Under the pieces are notes generated by a model, which had not been told where the DNA came from, did not search any database, and saw only the letters and a list, made by a program, of their open reading frames with translations. DNA of 45,459 nucleotides from Clostridia bacterium (GTDB taxonomy: Bacteria > Bacillota > Clostridia > Lachnospirales > Anaerotignaceae): contig JAQXNZ010000150.1 in the NCBI GenBank assembly GCA_029098265.1, forward strand, positions 1 through 45,459. The letters are read 5' to 3'. The number at the start of each line of letters is the position of its first letter. Positions within the stretch are counted from its first letter, which is position 1. The translations under genes and the position numbers were made by a program. Below are positions 9,179 to 16,177 of the stretch, piece after piece.

Positions 9179-10276
9179 ATGAATTTAAAAAAAATGCTTG
9201 TAAAGTCTGCTCTTATCGGCACGATAATGGCTATGGGAGCTTCGGCTACAGCGTTTGCTTATACAAAGGGACTGCTCAATGACAACAGGGTCAATGTCAG
9301 AGAAGAAAATTCTACAGCCTCTAATGTCATCGGCAAGCTCAGCGCCGGTGATTATGTTGATATACTCGGAAAGGACGGAAGCTGGTACAACGTTTCATAC
9401 GATTCTGTAAACAGCGCATACATACACAGCGATTATATTGACATTATTGAAACAGATGCTTACATAACAGAAGATGATATTAAGCTTCGCGAAGAGCCCG
9501 ATGATACATCGGATATAATTGCATATCTGGACAAGCTTGACGAGATTACCGTTTATGCTAAAAGCGGTAACTGGTACTATGCCGATTTTGACGGCGAAAA
9601 GGGATATGTCTTTGCTGATTACGTTGTTGGTGACTATCTCGATGATATCCAGACAGAGGTTGACGATTCAGACCTTGAAAAGTATGCAGTTATCATTGCG
9701 GAAACAGGACTTAACCTCAGGGATGAGCCTTCTCTTGAAGGAAATGTAATAGATATTCTTCGCCTTGGTACTACAGCCGATGTAATAAGAGAAGAAGGCG
9801 AATGGGTGCTTGTTGAGGCTCCCGACGGTACAGAGGGATATGTTAACGCTGAATTTATCACTATCAGGACAGGCTCCAAGGACGAAGTATCGGGACTCGG
9901 CAAAACCATAATAGACTTTGCAGAGCAGTATATGGGCACACCCTATAAGTGGGGCGGAACAAACCTTAACAGCGGTGTTGATTGTTCAGGCTTTGTATAT
10001 GCGGTATACAGAAACTTCGGCATAGCTCTTAACAGGTCATCAGCGGCTATGGAAGCCTATGACGGTTATTATATCAGCAAGGGCGAGCTTCAGGCAGGCG
10101 ACCTTGTATTCTTTGATAATGACGGAAACGGAACTATAGACCACGTCGGAATTTATATGCATGACGGATATTATATCCATTCGTCATCAGGAAAGACAAC
10201 GGGCGTTATAATCAGCAACCTTTATGACAGCTACAGCTCAAAGGTATATGCCAGCGCAAAGAGAGTAATTGATTAA
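9179..10276 (+). CDS. secreted SH3b x3 - NlpC/P60 cell-wall peptidase
   Basis: A 365-residue exported peptidoglycan hydrolase. The N-terminus is a signal peptide (positive MNLKK, hydrophobic core, likely cleavage after AFA at ~30). Three bacterial SH3 domains follow at roughly 31-90, 96-155 and 165-230 (NVREENS, LREEPDD and LNLRDEPS motifs) and would bind the wall. The C-terminal NlpC/P60 domain has catalytic Cys269 (DCSGF), His322 (DHVGIY) and a third polar residue at His334. It probably cuts the D-Glu-diamino-acid bond of stem peptides during wall turnover. The ATG at 9179 has GGAGG 7 nt upstream. It stands alone behind a consensus promoter. Confidence 0.94.
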   Translation: MNLKKMLVKSALIGTIMAMGASATAFAYTKGLLNDNRVNVREENSTASNVIGKLSAGDYVDILGKDGSWYNVSYDSVNSAYIHSDYIDIIETDAYITEDDIKLREEPDDTSDIIAYLDKLDEITVYAKSGNWYYADFDGEKGYVFADYVVGDYLDDIQTEVDDSDLEKYAVIIAETGLNLRDEPSLEGNVIDILRLGTTADVIREEGEWVLVEAPDGTEGYVNAEFITIRTGSKDEVSGLGKTIIDFAEQYMGTPYKWGGTNLNSGVDCSGFVYAVYRNFGIALNRSSAAMEAYDGYYISKGELQAGDLVFFDNDGNGTIDHVGIYMHDGYYIHSSSGKTTGVIISNLYDSYSSKVYASAKRVID

Positions 10277-10292
10277 TTATATAGAATGACTG

Positions 10293-10328
10293 AAAGGACT
10301 CAGCCGTTTATCGGTTTGGGTCCTTTTG
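10293..10328 (+). terminator. terminator of the NlpC/P60 gene
   Basis: AAAGGACTCAGCCG pairs with CGGTTTGGGTCCTTT using G-U pairs and one bulge; a TTTT tail follows. Confidence 0.8.
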
Positions 10329-10334
10329 CTGTTA

Positions 10335-10361
10335 TTGACAATATGCTTTTAAAGGTATAAT
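10335..10361 (+). promoter_or_regulatory. promoter of the nitrilase-family gene
   Basis: TTGACA and TATAAT are both perfect but only 15 bp apart; an offset TAATGT gives 17 bp. They lie ~50 bp before the GTG start. Confidence 0.55.
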
Positions 10362-10408
10362 GTAATATACATATTAAAATTATAGGTAACAAAACAGGGG
10401 GAATAATT

Positions 10409-11200
10409 GTGAAGCTTGCTATGGCACAGATTTCAATGACTGAGAATATAACAGATAATATTAAAAAGAGTGCGGCTTTCTGTGACAGGGCTGACAGCTG
10501 TGATTTGCTGTTCTTTCCCGAGATACAGTTTTCGCCGTTCTTTCCGCAGTATGAGGGTGGAAATGCCGAAAGGTATCTGATGGATGAAACTGACGAAGCC
10601 GTTGAAATTATGAAGCGCAAGGCAGCCGAACACAGGCTATATATATCTCCCAATCTGTATATGAAGCAGAACGGAAAGAGCTATGATACCTCTCTCTGGA
10701 TAACTCCAGAGGGGATAATAGAGGATAGGGCAAAAATGGTGCATGTGGCTCAGGCCGAATACTTTTACGAAAAGGACTACTATACGCCCTCTGATGACGG
10801 CTTTAAGGTATTTGACACCCCTTTCGGCAGGATAGGCATCGTTATTTGCTTTGACAGACACCTGCCGGAAAGTGTGCGTACCTGTGCCCTTAGAGGAGCA
10901 CAGCTTGTAATTATCCCAACGGCAAATTTCAAGGACGAGCCTATGGAGGTGTTTGAATGGGAGATAAGGGTTCAGGCCATGCAGAACCAAGTGTTTATAG
11001 CCATGTGCAATAGGGTAGGCCTTGAGGACAGAATGGATTTTGCCGGAGAGTCCCTTGTGGCCGGACCTGACGGCAGACTGATTGTAAAGGCCGATGACAG
11101 TGAACAGCTCGTCACTGCGGAGCTTGACTTGTCTGAGGCTGTAAGCAGAAGAAAAAAATTCTCTTATATGGACTACAGAAGAAAAGAAATGTATTTGTAA
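10409..11200 (+). CDS. carbon-nitrogen hydrolase (nitrilase superfamily)
   Basis: A 263-residue amidase-type enzyme. The invariant Glu-Lys-Cys triad is visible as Glu38 (FFPEIQF), Lys109 (DRAKMVH) and Cys147 (VICFDRHLPES). The DRHLPE context resembles N-carbamoylputrescine amidase and beta-ureidopropionase, so an N-carbamoyl or amide substrate is plausible, but the specificity cannot be fixed by eye. The start is GTG at 10409, with a GGGGGA site upstream. No polyamine or pyrimidine-catabolism gene is adjacent, so context gives no help. Confidence 0.88.
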   Translation: MKLAMAQISMTENITDNIKKSAAFCDRADSCDLLFFPEIQFSPFFPQYEGGNAERYLMDETDEAVEIMKRKAAEHRLYISPNLYMKQNGKSYDTSLWITPEGIIEDRAKMVHVAQAEYFYEKDYYTPSDDGFKVFDTPFGRIGIVICFDRHLPESVRTCALRGAQLVIIPTANFKDEPMEVFEWEIRVQAMQNQVFIAMCNRVGLEDRMDFAGESLVAGPDGRLIVKADDSEQLVTAELDLSEAVSRRKKFSYMDYRRKEMYL

Positions 11201-11223
11201 TTTGTATATATGATTGCTATGAT

Positions 11224-11258
11224 TTCTAAAAAAGCACCGGCTTATTGGCCGGTGCTTT
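11224..11258 (-). terminator. bidirectional terminator between nitrilase and antiporter genes
   Basis: AAAGCACCGGC (11231-11241) pairs with GCCGGTGCTTT (11248-11258). The run of A before it becomes a T run on the minus strand, so it mainly serves the antiporter gene ending at 11272. Confidence 0.85.
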
Positions 11259-11271
11259 GCTGTACAATGAT

Positions 11272-12630
11272 TTATTTTTCGGGTGTCCATGTCTTGAAGT
11301 TCCAAGGGTGCTTCTTGATGAGACCGTCCGCAAAAGGTATAAAGAGAGATAAGATTGCGAACAGTGCAAGAAGGTAAGGATACCAGAGCAGAGGAAGAAG
11401 CTGTGTAGGGCTTACAAGTCCTGCTGTCAGTCCGCAGGCAATGAGAACCTGAGCACTGTAAGGTAAGATACCCTGGAATACGCATGACCATATATCAAGG
11501 AATGAAGCTGATTTTCTGGGGTCAACCTCGTATGTTTCGCAGATTTCTCTTGAAGGGTTACCTGCAATGATGATAGCGATTGTATTGTTAGCTGTAGCGA
11601 TGTCGCAGAGTGAAACAAGAGCTGAGATACCGATCTGAGCTGAAGTTTTACCTTTAACAAAGCCTTTAATCTTGTCAAGCATCCACTGGATTCCGCCGTA
11701 GTGTGAGCACATTTCCGAAAGTCCGCCGATCATAAGAGAAAGAAGGAATATTTCGATCATGCCTGTGAAGCCTGTGTAAATGTTCTGAGCAAATCCGAGG
11801 AAACTGAAGCTTCCTGAAACCATACCGATGATACCTGCAAGTACGATACCTGCGCCCAGTGTAAGGAATACGTTGAAGCCGATAAGTGCAAGTACAAGAA
11901 CTACGATATAAGGTATAACCTTAACTATGTCGAAGCTGAGGTCTCCGAGAGGAACAACTGTTTCGGGTTTGCCGACAACGAGAAGTATCACAAAGGAGAT
12001 AAGTGCTGCGGGAAGAGCGATAAGGAAGTTGATTCTGAACTTGTCCTTCATTTCTACGCCCTGAGTCTTTGTTGCTGCAATTGTTGTATCGGAAATAACC
12101 GAAAGGTTGTCACCGAACATTGCTCCGCCGATTACCGCTGCGATAATAAGAGGAAGAGAAAGACCGGCCTTGTCAGCTGTTGCAACTGCGATAGGACCTA
12201 CGGCACTGATTGTACCAACAGAAGTACCTGTTGCAACGGCGATAAATGCCGAGATAATGAACATACCGCCTGTGATATATTTAGCAGGTATTATTGAAAG
12301 TCCAAGGTTAACAGTTGCATCAACGCCTCCCATAGCCTTGGCAACTGTTGCGAATGCACCGGCAAACAGATAAATGAAGCACATTGTAAGAATGTTTTCA
12401 TTTCCGCAGCCCTTAGCAAAAATAGTAAATTTTTCATCAATAGAGCCTTTAAACATTATAAAGGCAACAACTATGCCGATAAGTGCGGCAACAGGCGAAG
12501 GGAATTGATAGAATGCCATTTCAACACCCATAGCATTGAGCATAATTCCTGCGCCTAAGTAAACAACGATAAACACGAGGAACGGTATCAAAGCTGCACC
12601 GTTCGCTTTTTTGGTAGTAGTTTCGTTCAT
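11272..12630 (-). CDS. nhaC: NhaC-family Na+/H+ antiporter-like transporter
   Basis: A 452-residue inner-membrane protein with ~11-12 hydrophobic segments. The ATGTSVGTISAVGPIA and GGAMFGDNLSVISDTTIA segments, and CDIATANNTIAI in the second half, are typical of the NhaC/ion-transporter family that exchanges Na+ for protons or for small organic acids. The ATG at 12630 follows an AGGGGAGG ribosome site. It is divergent from methionine gamma-lyase across a 770-bp gap. That pairing makes transport of a sulfur amino acid or its 2-oxobutyrate product conceivable, but this is inference only. Confidence 0.88.
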   Translation of the reverse strand: MNETTTKKANGAALIPFLVFIVVYLGAGIMLNAMGVEMAFYQFPSPVAALIGIVVAFIMFKGSIDEKFTIFAKGCGNENILTMCFIYLFAGAFATVAKAMGGVDATVNLGLSIIPAKYITGGMFIISAFIAVATGTSVGTISAVGPIAVATADKAGLSLPLIIAAVIGGAMFGDNLSVISDTTIAATKTQGVEMKDKFRINFLIALPAALISFVILLVVGKPETVVPLGDLSFDIVKVIPYIVVLVLALIGFNVFLTLGAGIVLAGIIGMVSGSFSFLGFAQNIYTGFTGMIEIFLLSLMIGGLSEMCSHYGGIQWMLDKIKGFVKGKTSAQIGISALVSLCDIATANNTIAIIIAGNPSREICETYEVDPRKSASFLDIWSCVFQGILPYSAQVLIACGLTAGLVSPTQLLPLLWYPYLLALFAILSLFIPFADGLIKKHPWNFKTWTPEK

Positions 12631-13241
12631 TTTAGTACCTCCCCTTTATTCATTTCATTAGTTGATGAATGATGATTGCTGTCAGCAGAAAAGCAAGCAT
12701 CCGGCTGTCTTACAACAGATACATAACCCCATGTACTTCCGTATAAGAACAGCTGAATCATTAACCTTTTATTTCGTGATTTAATCATACCACAGATAAA
12801 AGTTTTTGCATAATCGAAAAAAATGATAACAGGGTATCTGATTTATCTATAATAATATGTATAAATTAACATGTTTGTATTTAAATGAAAACAATAGTAT
12901 TATAATGTGTTGTCAATCGAGCCGATTTTTTACTGTTTAATAGACAATTTGCATATAAGCTAAAGACGGCTTCTAAAACCGATGAACAGATAATATGCAG
13001 AAATTATATTAATATAAAAGCATATATGCATAAAACATCAGCTTTTATTATAATGAAGCTAAATAATTTATCAGTCTATTCGGAGCTATTAATTTCAGTT
13101 AATAGTTATATATATCTTATAAAATAATCGCATAAACAGGGCCTGACGGGTTGATGACTTATCGTATTTGTCAAAATAAAACTATATTGTACTGAAATGC
13201 ATACATTTAAAAGTAAAATTGAACATTGGTTATCTCTTTTT

Positions 13242-13270
13242 TTGATAACTGGATATACAATTTACATATT
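13242..13270 (+). promoter_or_regulatory. possible promoter of the methionine gamma-lyase gene
   Basis: TTGATA-N17-CATATT precedes the gene by ~130 bp. The -10 is weak and overlaps the left arm of the inverted repeat that follows. Confidence 0.35.
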
Positions 13271-13299
13271 AACACATTCACTTCAAAAGGTGTTAATAT
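13266..13299. promoter_or_regulatory. 10-bp inverted repeat, candidate operator
   Basis: ATATTAACAC (13266-13275) and GTGTTAATAT (13290-13299) are exact reverse complements separated by 14 nt. They lie at the expected start of transcription of the methionine gamma-lyase gene, so this may be a repressor site or an RNA hairpin. Confidence 0.5.
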
Positions 13300-13402
13300 G
13301 AAATCACAGCAGAAAAGTCAAAGCAAAGTTAACTAAGACGTGAAGATTTAATCATGCATAACAGGATAAAAGTTTTATATGTTTGAAAAGGAGTTGTTTT
13401 AA

Positions 13403-14596
13403 ATGAAAGCTGAATTTAAAGGTTTTGGTACAAAGGCAATTCATGCAGGAAATATTGAGAAAGAAACATTCGGTGCTTTATCAACACCTATTTACCAGAG
13501 CTCAACATATTATTTTGACTCATGCGAGCAGGGCGGAAAAAGATTTGCCGGTGAAGAAAACGGATATATCTATACTCGTCTCGGCAACCCCACATCATCA
13601 GTGCTTGAGGCTAAGGTAGCAGCTCTTGAAAATGCCGAAGCAGCTGTTGCAACATCATCAGGTATGGGCGCAATTTCATCAGCATTATGGACAATTGCAA
13701 AAGCAGGTGCTCACATTATAGCAGACGGCACACTTTACGGTTGCACATTCGCTCTTCTTAACCACGGTCTTACACGCTACGGCGTTGAGGTATCCTTCAT
13801 CGATACATCAGACCTTGAACAGGTTAAAGCAAATCTTAAGGAAAACACAGTTGCTGTTTATCTTGAAACTCCTGCAAACCCCAACCTTAAGGTTGCAGAC
13901 ATAGCTGCTATTGCTGAAATAGCTCACGGCTATAACAAAGACATAAAAGTAGTTTGTGACAATACTTTCGCAACTCCCTATATCCAGAGACCCCTTGAAC
14001 TGGGCGCAGACGTTGTTGTTCATTCTGCAACAAAATACCTTAACGGCCACGGCGACGTAATTGCCGGCTTCGTAGTAGGTTCAGCCGAATTCATCAACGA
14101 AGTAAGAATGTTCGGCGTTAAGGATATGACAGGCGCTGTTCTTGACCCCTTCGCAGCATTCCTTATCCTCAGAGGTCTTAAGACATTTGAAGTAAGAATG
14201 AAACGTCACTGCGAGAACGCAAGAGCCATTGCAGAGCTTCTTGAAAAGAGTGACAAGATTGAAAAGGTTTACTATCCCGGACTTGAGTCATTCCCCAACC
14301 ATGATGTAGCTGTAAGACAGATGGCTGACTTCGGCGGAATGGTATCCTTCGAGGTTAAGGGCGGAAAGGCCGCAGGTATTAAATTCGTTAACGCTCTCAA
14401 GCTCTGCACAATCGCAGTAAGCCTCGGAGACGCTGAAACACTTGTTGAGCATCCCGCCAGCATGACTCATTCGACATATTCTTCAGAGGAGCTTAAGGAA
14501 GCAGGTATCTCAGAGGGTCTTGTAAGACTTTCAGCAGGTCTTGAAAACACAGAGGACCTCTTAGATGATATTGAACAGGCTCTCGCTCAGCTTTGA
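13403..14596 (+). CDS. mgl: methionine gamma-lyase (PLP-dependent Cys/Met metabolism enzyme)
   Basis: A 397-residue fold-type I PLP enzyme that splits methionine into methanethiol, 2-oxobutyrate and ammonia; related enzymes act on cystathionine or O-acetylhomoserine. The PLP lysine is Lys211 in SATKYLNGHGD. Cys114 in DGTLYGCTFAL corresponds to the active-site Cys116 that marks true methionine gamma-lyases, which favours that assignment over cystathionine gamma-lyase or synthase. YTRLGNPT and TSSGMGAIS are further family motifs. The ATG at 13403 follows AAAGGAG. The gene is monocistronic and ends in a GC-rich terminator. Confidence 0.9.
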   Translation: MKAEFKGFGTKAIHAGNIEKETFGALSTPIYQSSTYYFDSCEQGGKRFAGEENGYIYTRLGNPTSSVLEAKVAALENAEAAVATSSGMGAISSALWTIAKAGAHIIADGTLYGCTFALLNHGLTRYGVEVSFIDTSDLEQVKANLKENTVAVYLETPANPNLKVADIAAIAEIAHGYNKDIKVVCDNTFATPYIQRPLELGADVVVHSATKYLNGHGDVIAGFVVGSAEFINEVRMFGVKDMTGAVLDPFAAFLILRGLKTFEVRMKRHCENARAIAELLEKSDKIEKVYYPGLESFPNHDVAVRQMADFGGMVSFEVKGGKAAGIKFVNALKLCTIAVSLGDAETLVEHPASMTHSTYSSEELKEAGISEGLVRLSAGLENTEDLLDDIEQALAQL

Positions 14597-14637
14597 TAAT
14601 CAGCTTTACAGCTTTTTATTCCATATTACTCATTTAT

Positions 14638-14662
14638 CCCCGGCTTAGGCCGGGGAGTTTTT
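14638..14662 (+). terminator. terminator of the methionine gamma-lyase gene
   Basis: CCCCGGC-TTAG-GCCGGGG is a perfect 7-bp GC stem, followed by AG and five T. Confidence 0.92.
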
Positions 14663-14672
14663 ATATTACAGA

Positions 14673-14702
14673 CAAAATAAAAGCGCCGATAACGGCACTT
14701 TT
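14673..14702 (-). terminator. terminator of the DUF3006 / metallo-hydrolase operon
   Basis: AAAAGCGCCG (14679-14688) pairs with CGGCACTTTT (14693-14702) with one mismatch. On the minus strand the stem runs into TTTTATTTTG, 35 nt past the DUF3006 stop. Confidence 0.75.
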
Positions 14703-14737
14703 ATGCGTGAGATTTTCAATTCGATTAATAGGCAGCA

Positions 14738-14944
14738 TCAATCCGCCCATAATCTCCTTGCTTTTTTTTCAATTCTTTCATGTACTGCCTTTTCTTCATC
14801 AGCCAGTCTTTCAAAGCGCATATTATACATATTGCCCTCGGATGCACCTTCGGGAAGAAGTACTGCCGGAATATCTATTTTTATATTGTCATCTGTCATG
14901 CATACCGCATAATTGCCTTCAAAACGGTCAATTGTTATCTTCAT
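14738..14944 (-). CDS. DUF3006 domain protein
   Basis: A 68-residue small protein matching the DUF3006 pattern (IDRFEGNYAVCM, IDIPAVLLPEGASEG), a short beta-strand domain of unknown function. It is translationally coupled to the upstream metallo-hydrolase: that gene's TGA stop at 14950-14952 lies just before this ATG at 14944, and the AAGGGG ribosome site is within the end of the upstream gene. DUF3006 proteins are often found beside ComEC-like hydrolases, as here. An in-frame GTG at 14953 overlapping the stop is an alternative start. Confidence 0.8.
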   Translation of the reverse strand: MKITIDRFEGNYAVCMTDDNIKIDIPAVLLPEGASEGNMYNMRFERLADEEKAVHERIEKKARRLWAD

Positions 14945-14949
14945 ATAAG

Positions 14950-16050
14950 TCACCCCTTAGGATTACATATACTGCATGGGTCATAGCCCTCAGCAATAGC
15001 TTTGTCATATTCATCGGTATATGCTTTATTTTTATCGGACATTTTGGCAACTGAGGTACAATCGGGAGTATGTATCCTCTTTGAGTTTGTGTTCAGTACA
15101 TAGGTCTGAGCTGTCTGTTCGCTTTCAGCTGTCTGCACAGGAGCCTGTGACTCTGAAGCAGTGTTGTCTGTCCAAACCTTTTGTCCGTCGGACATAACGG
15201 TTATTGTTCCCAGCTTATCGGTTCTGTAATATGGTATTCCTCTTGCATTGAGCTTATCCAGCGTTTCCTTATTGGGGTGACCGTATTTATTATCCTTTCC
15301 GCAGCTTATGACTGCAATTTTCGGTGACACTTTGTCTAGAAATTCATCGCAGGTGGATGTGGAACTGCCGTGATGACCTACTTTCAATACATCGGCGCTG
15401 ACATCGTCGGTTATCTGCTTTTCGGCGAGGACTTCGGCATCACCTGTAAACAGGAATGATGTATCACCGTATACTATTTTTATTACTGCCGAGTAATCAT
15501 TTGTGTTTTCATAACTGTTGGAAACGGGAGCAAGCATTTTTATCGAAAGTCCCTCCGTGTCCAGTATGGTAACTCCTGCTTTTGCAGTATTAATTGTGAG
15601 CCCCTTGGCATCAACGGCATCAAGGACATCTTCAAAGGTTTTTGTATCCGCCGTAACCTTGGGCATATATACCTTTCCGATATCAAATGTATTTATAATG
15701 TCATCAAGACCGCCGATGTGGTCCTCATGTGGATGAGTGCCGACTACATAGTCTATAGATGTATATCCCAGTGACTTTATGTAATTGACGGCATTAGCGC
15801 CTGTTTCGTTGGTGCCTGCGTCTATAAGCATTGTTTCACCGTTGGGCAGCTCTATAAATTCGCTGTCTGCCTGACCTACATCGATAAAGCTTACACGCAT
15901 TTCGCTGTTTCCGGGAACAGAAGTTATAATAACATCGTTTTTTGCCTCGGGCTGAAAAACATTGTCATCAGCTGAAGCCGAAGATGTACAGCCGCTTAAT
16001 GCAGCAGTAAGAGCTGCCGCAATAAAACAAAATATCTTTTTATTTTTCAT
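14950..16050 (-). CDS. ComEC/Rec2-like metallo-beta-lactamase-fold lipoprotein
   Basis: A 366-residue surface lipoprotein. The signal has lipobox LSGC with lipidated Cys21. The metallo-beta-lactamase fold (~50-300) resembles the hydrolase domain of the competence protein ComEC; the metal ligands are in HPHEDH (residues 106-111), followed by LFTGDAE and VLKVGHHGS. The last ~45 residues form a Cys/His module (HTPDC ... DPCSICNP) like the zinc-binding part of Ada. Nuclease or phosphodiesterase activity is plausible but unproven; there is no ComEC membrane part, so a DNA-uptake role is doubtful. Co-transcribed with the DUF3006 gene. Confidence 0.88.
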   Translation of the reverse strand: MKNKKIFCFIAAALTAALSGCTSSASADDNVFQPEAKNDVIITSVPGNSEMRVSFIDVGQADSEFIELPNGETMLIDAGTNETGANAVNYIKSLGYTSIDYVVGTHPHEDHIGGLDDIINTFDIGKVYMPKVTADTKTFEDVLDAVDAKGLTINTAKAGVTILDTEGLSIKMLAPVSNSYENTNDYSAVIKIVYGDTSFLFTGDAEVLAEKQITDDVSADVLKVGHHGSSTSTCDEFLDKVSPKIAVISCGKDNKYGHPNKETLDKLNARGIPYYRTDKLGTITVMSDGQKVWTDNTASESQAPVQTAESEQTAQTYVLNTNSKRIHTPDCTSVAKMSDKNKAYTDEYDKAIAEGYDPCSICNPKG

Positions 16051-16074
16051 ATTTCAACCTCCGAAAAAGTGTAC

Positions 16075-16124
16075 TTGTTTTTATTGGACATTTAAAATAT
16101 ACTATATCTATAACCAAAAGTAAA
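16075..16124. promoter_or_regulatory. overlapping divergent promoters
   Basis: Plus strand TTGTTT-N17-TATACT (16075-16103) points to the flavin oxidoreductase. Minus strand TTTACT-N17-TATATT (16124-16096) points to the lipoprotein. The two -10 elements overlap, so the two genes may compete for polymerase. Confidence 0.55.
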
Positions 16125-16177
16125 GCTATATGGAAACCCCGAAAACGGGGCGGCATATTTAAAAAGGGGGAGAAAAA

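Larger units (their letters stand above)
12631..13402. other. 772-bp AT-rich divergent intergenic region
   Basis: It contains no credible gene. The nhaC leader has no recognisable riboswitch, and I see no SAM-I, SAM-II or T-box motif before the methionine gamma-lyase gene. The only structured element I can point to is a 10-bp inverted repeat at 13266-13299. The unusual length suggests regulatory DNA for both flanking genes. Confidence 0.6.

Noticed and set aside
13298-13336. A 12-residue mini-ORF in the leader of the methionine gamma-lyase gene
   Set aside because: It overlaps the 10-bp inverted repeat, has only a weak ribosome site and no regulatory run of Met or Cys codons, so a leader peptide cannot be supported.
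13337-13402. SAM riboswitch before methionine gamma-lyase
   Set aside because: No SAM-I, SAM-II or SAM-IV core motif or terminator was found in the leader.
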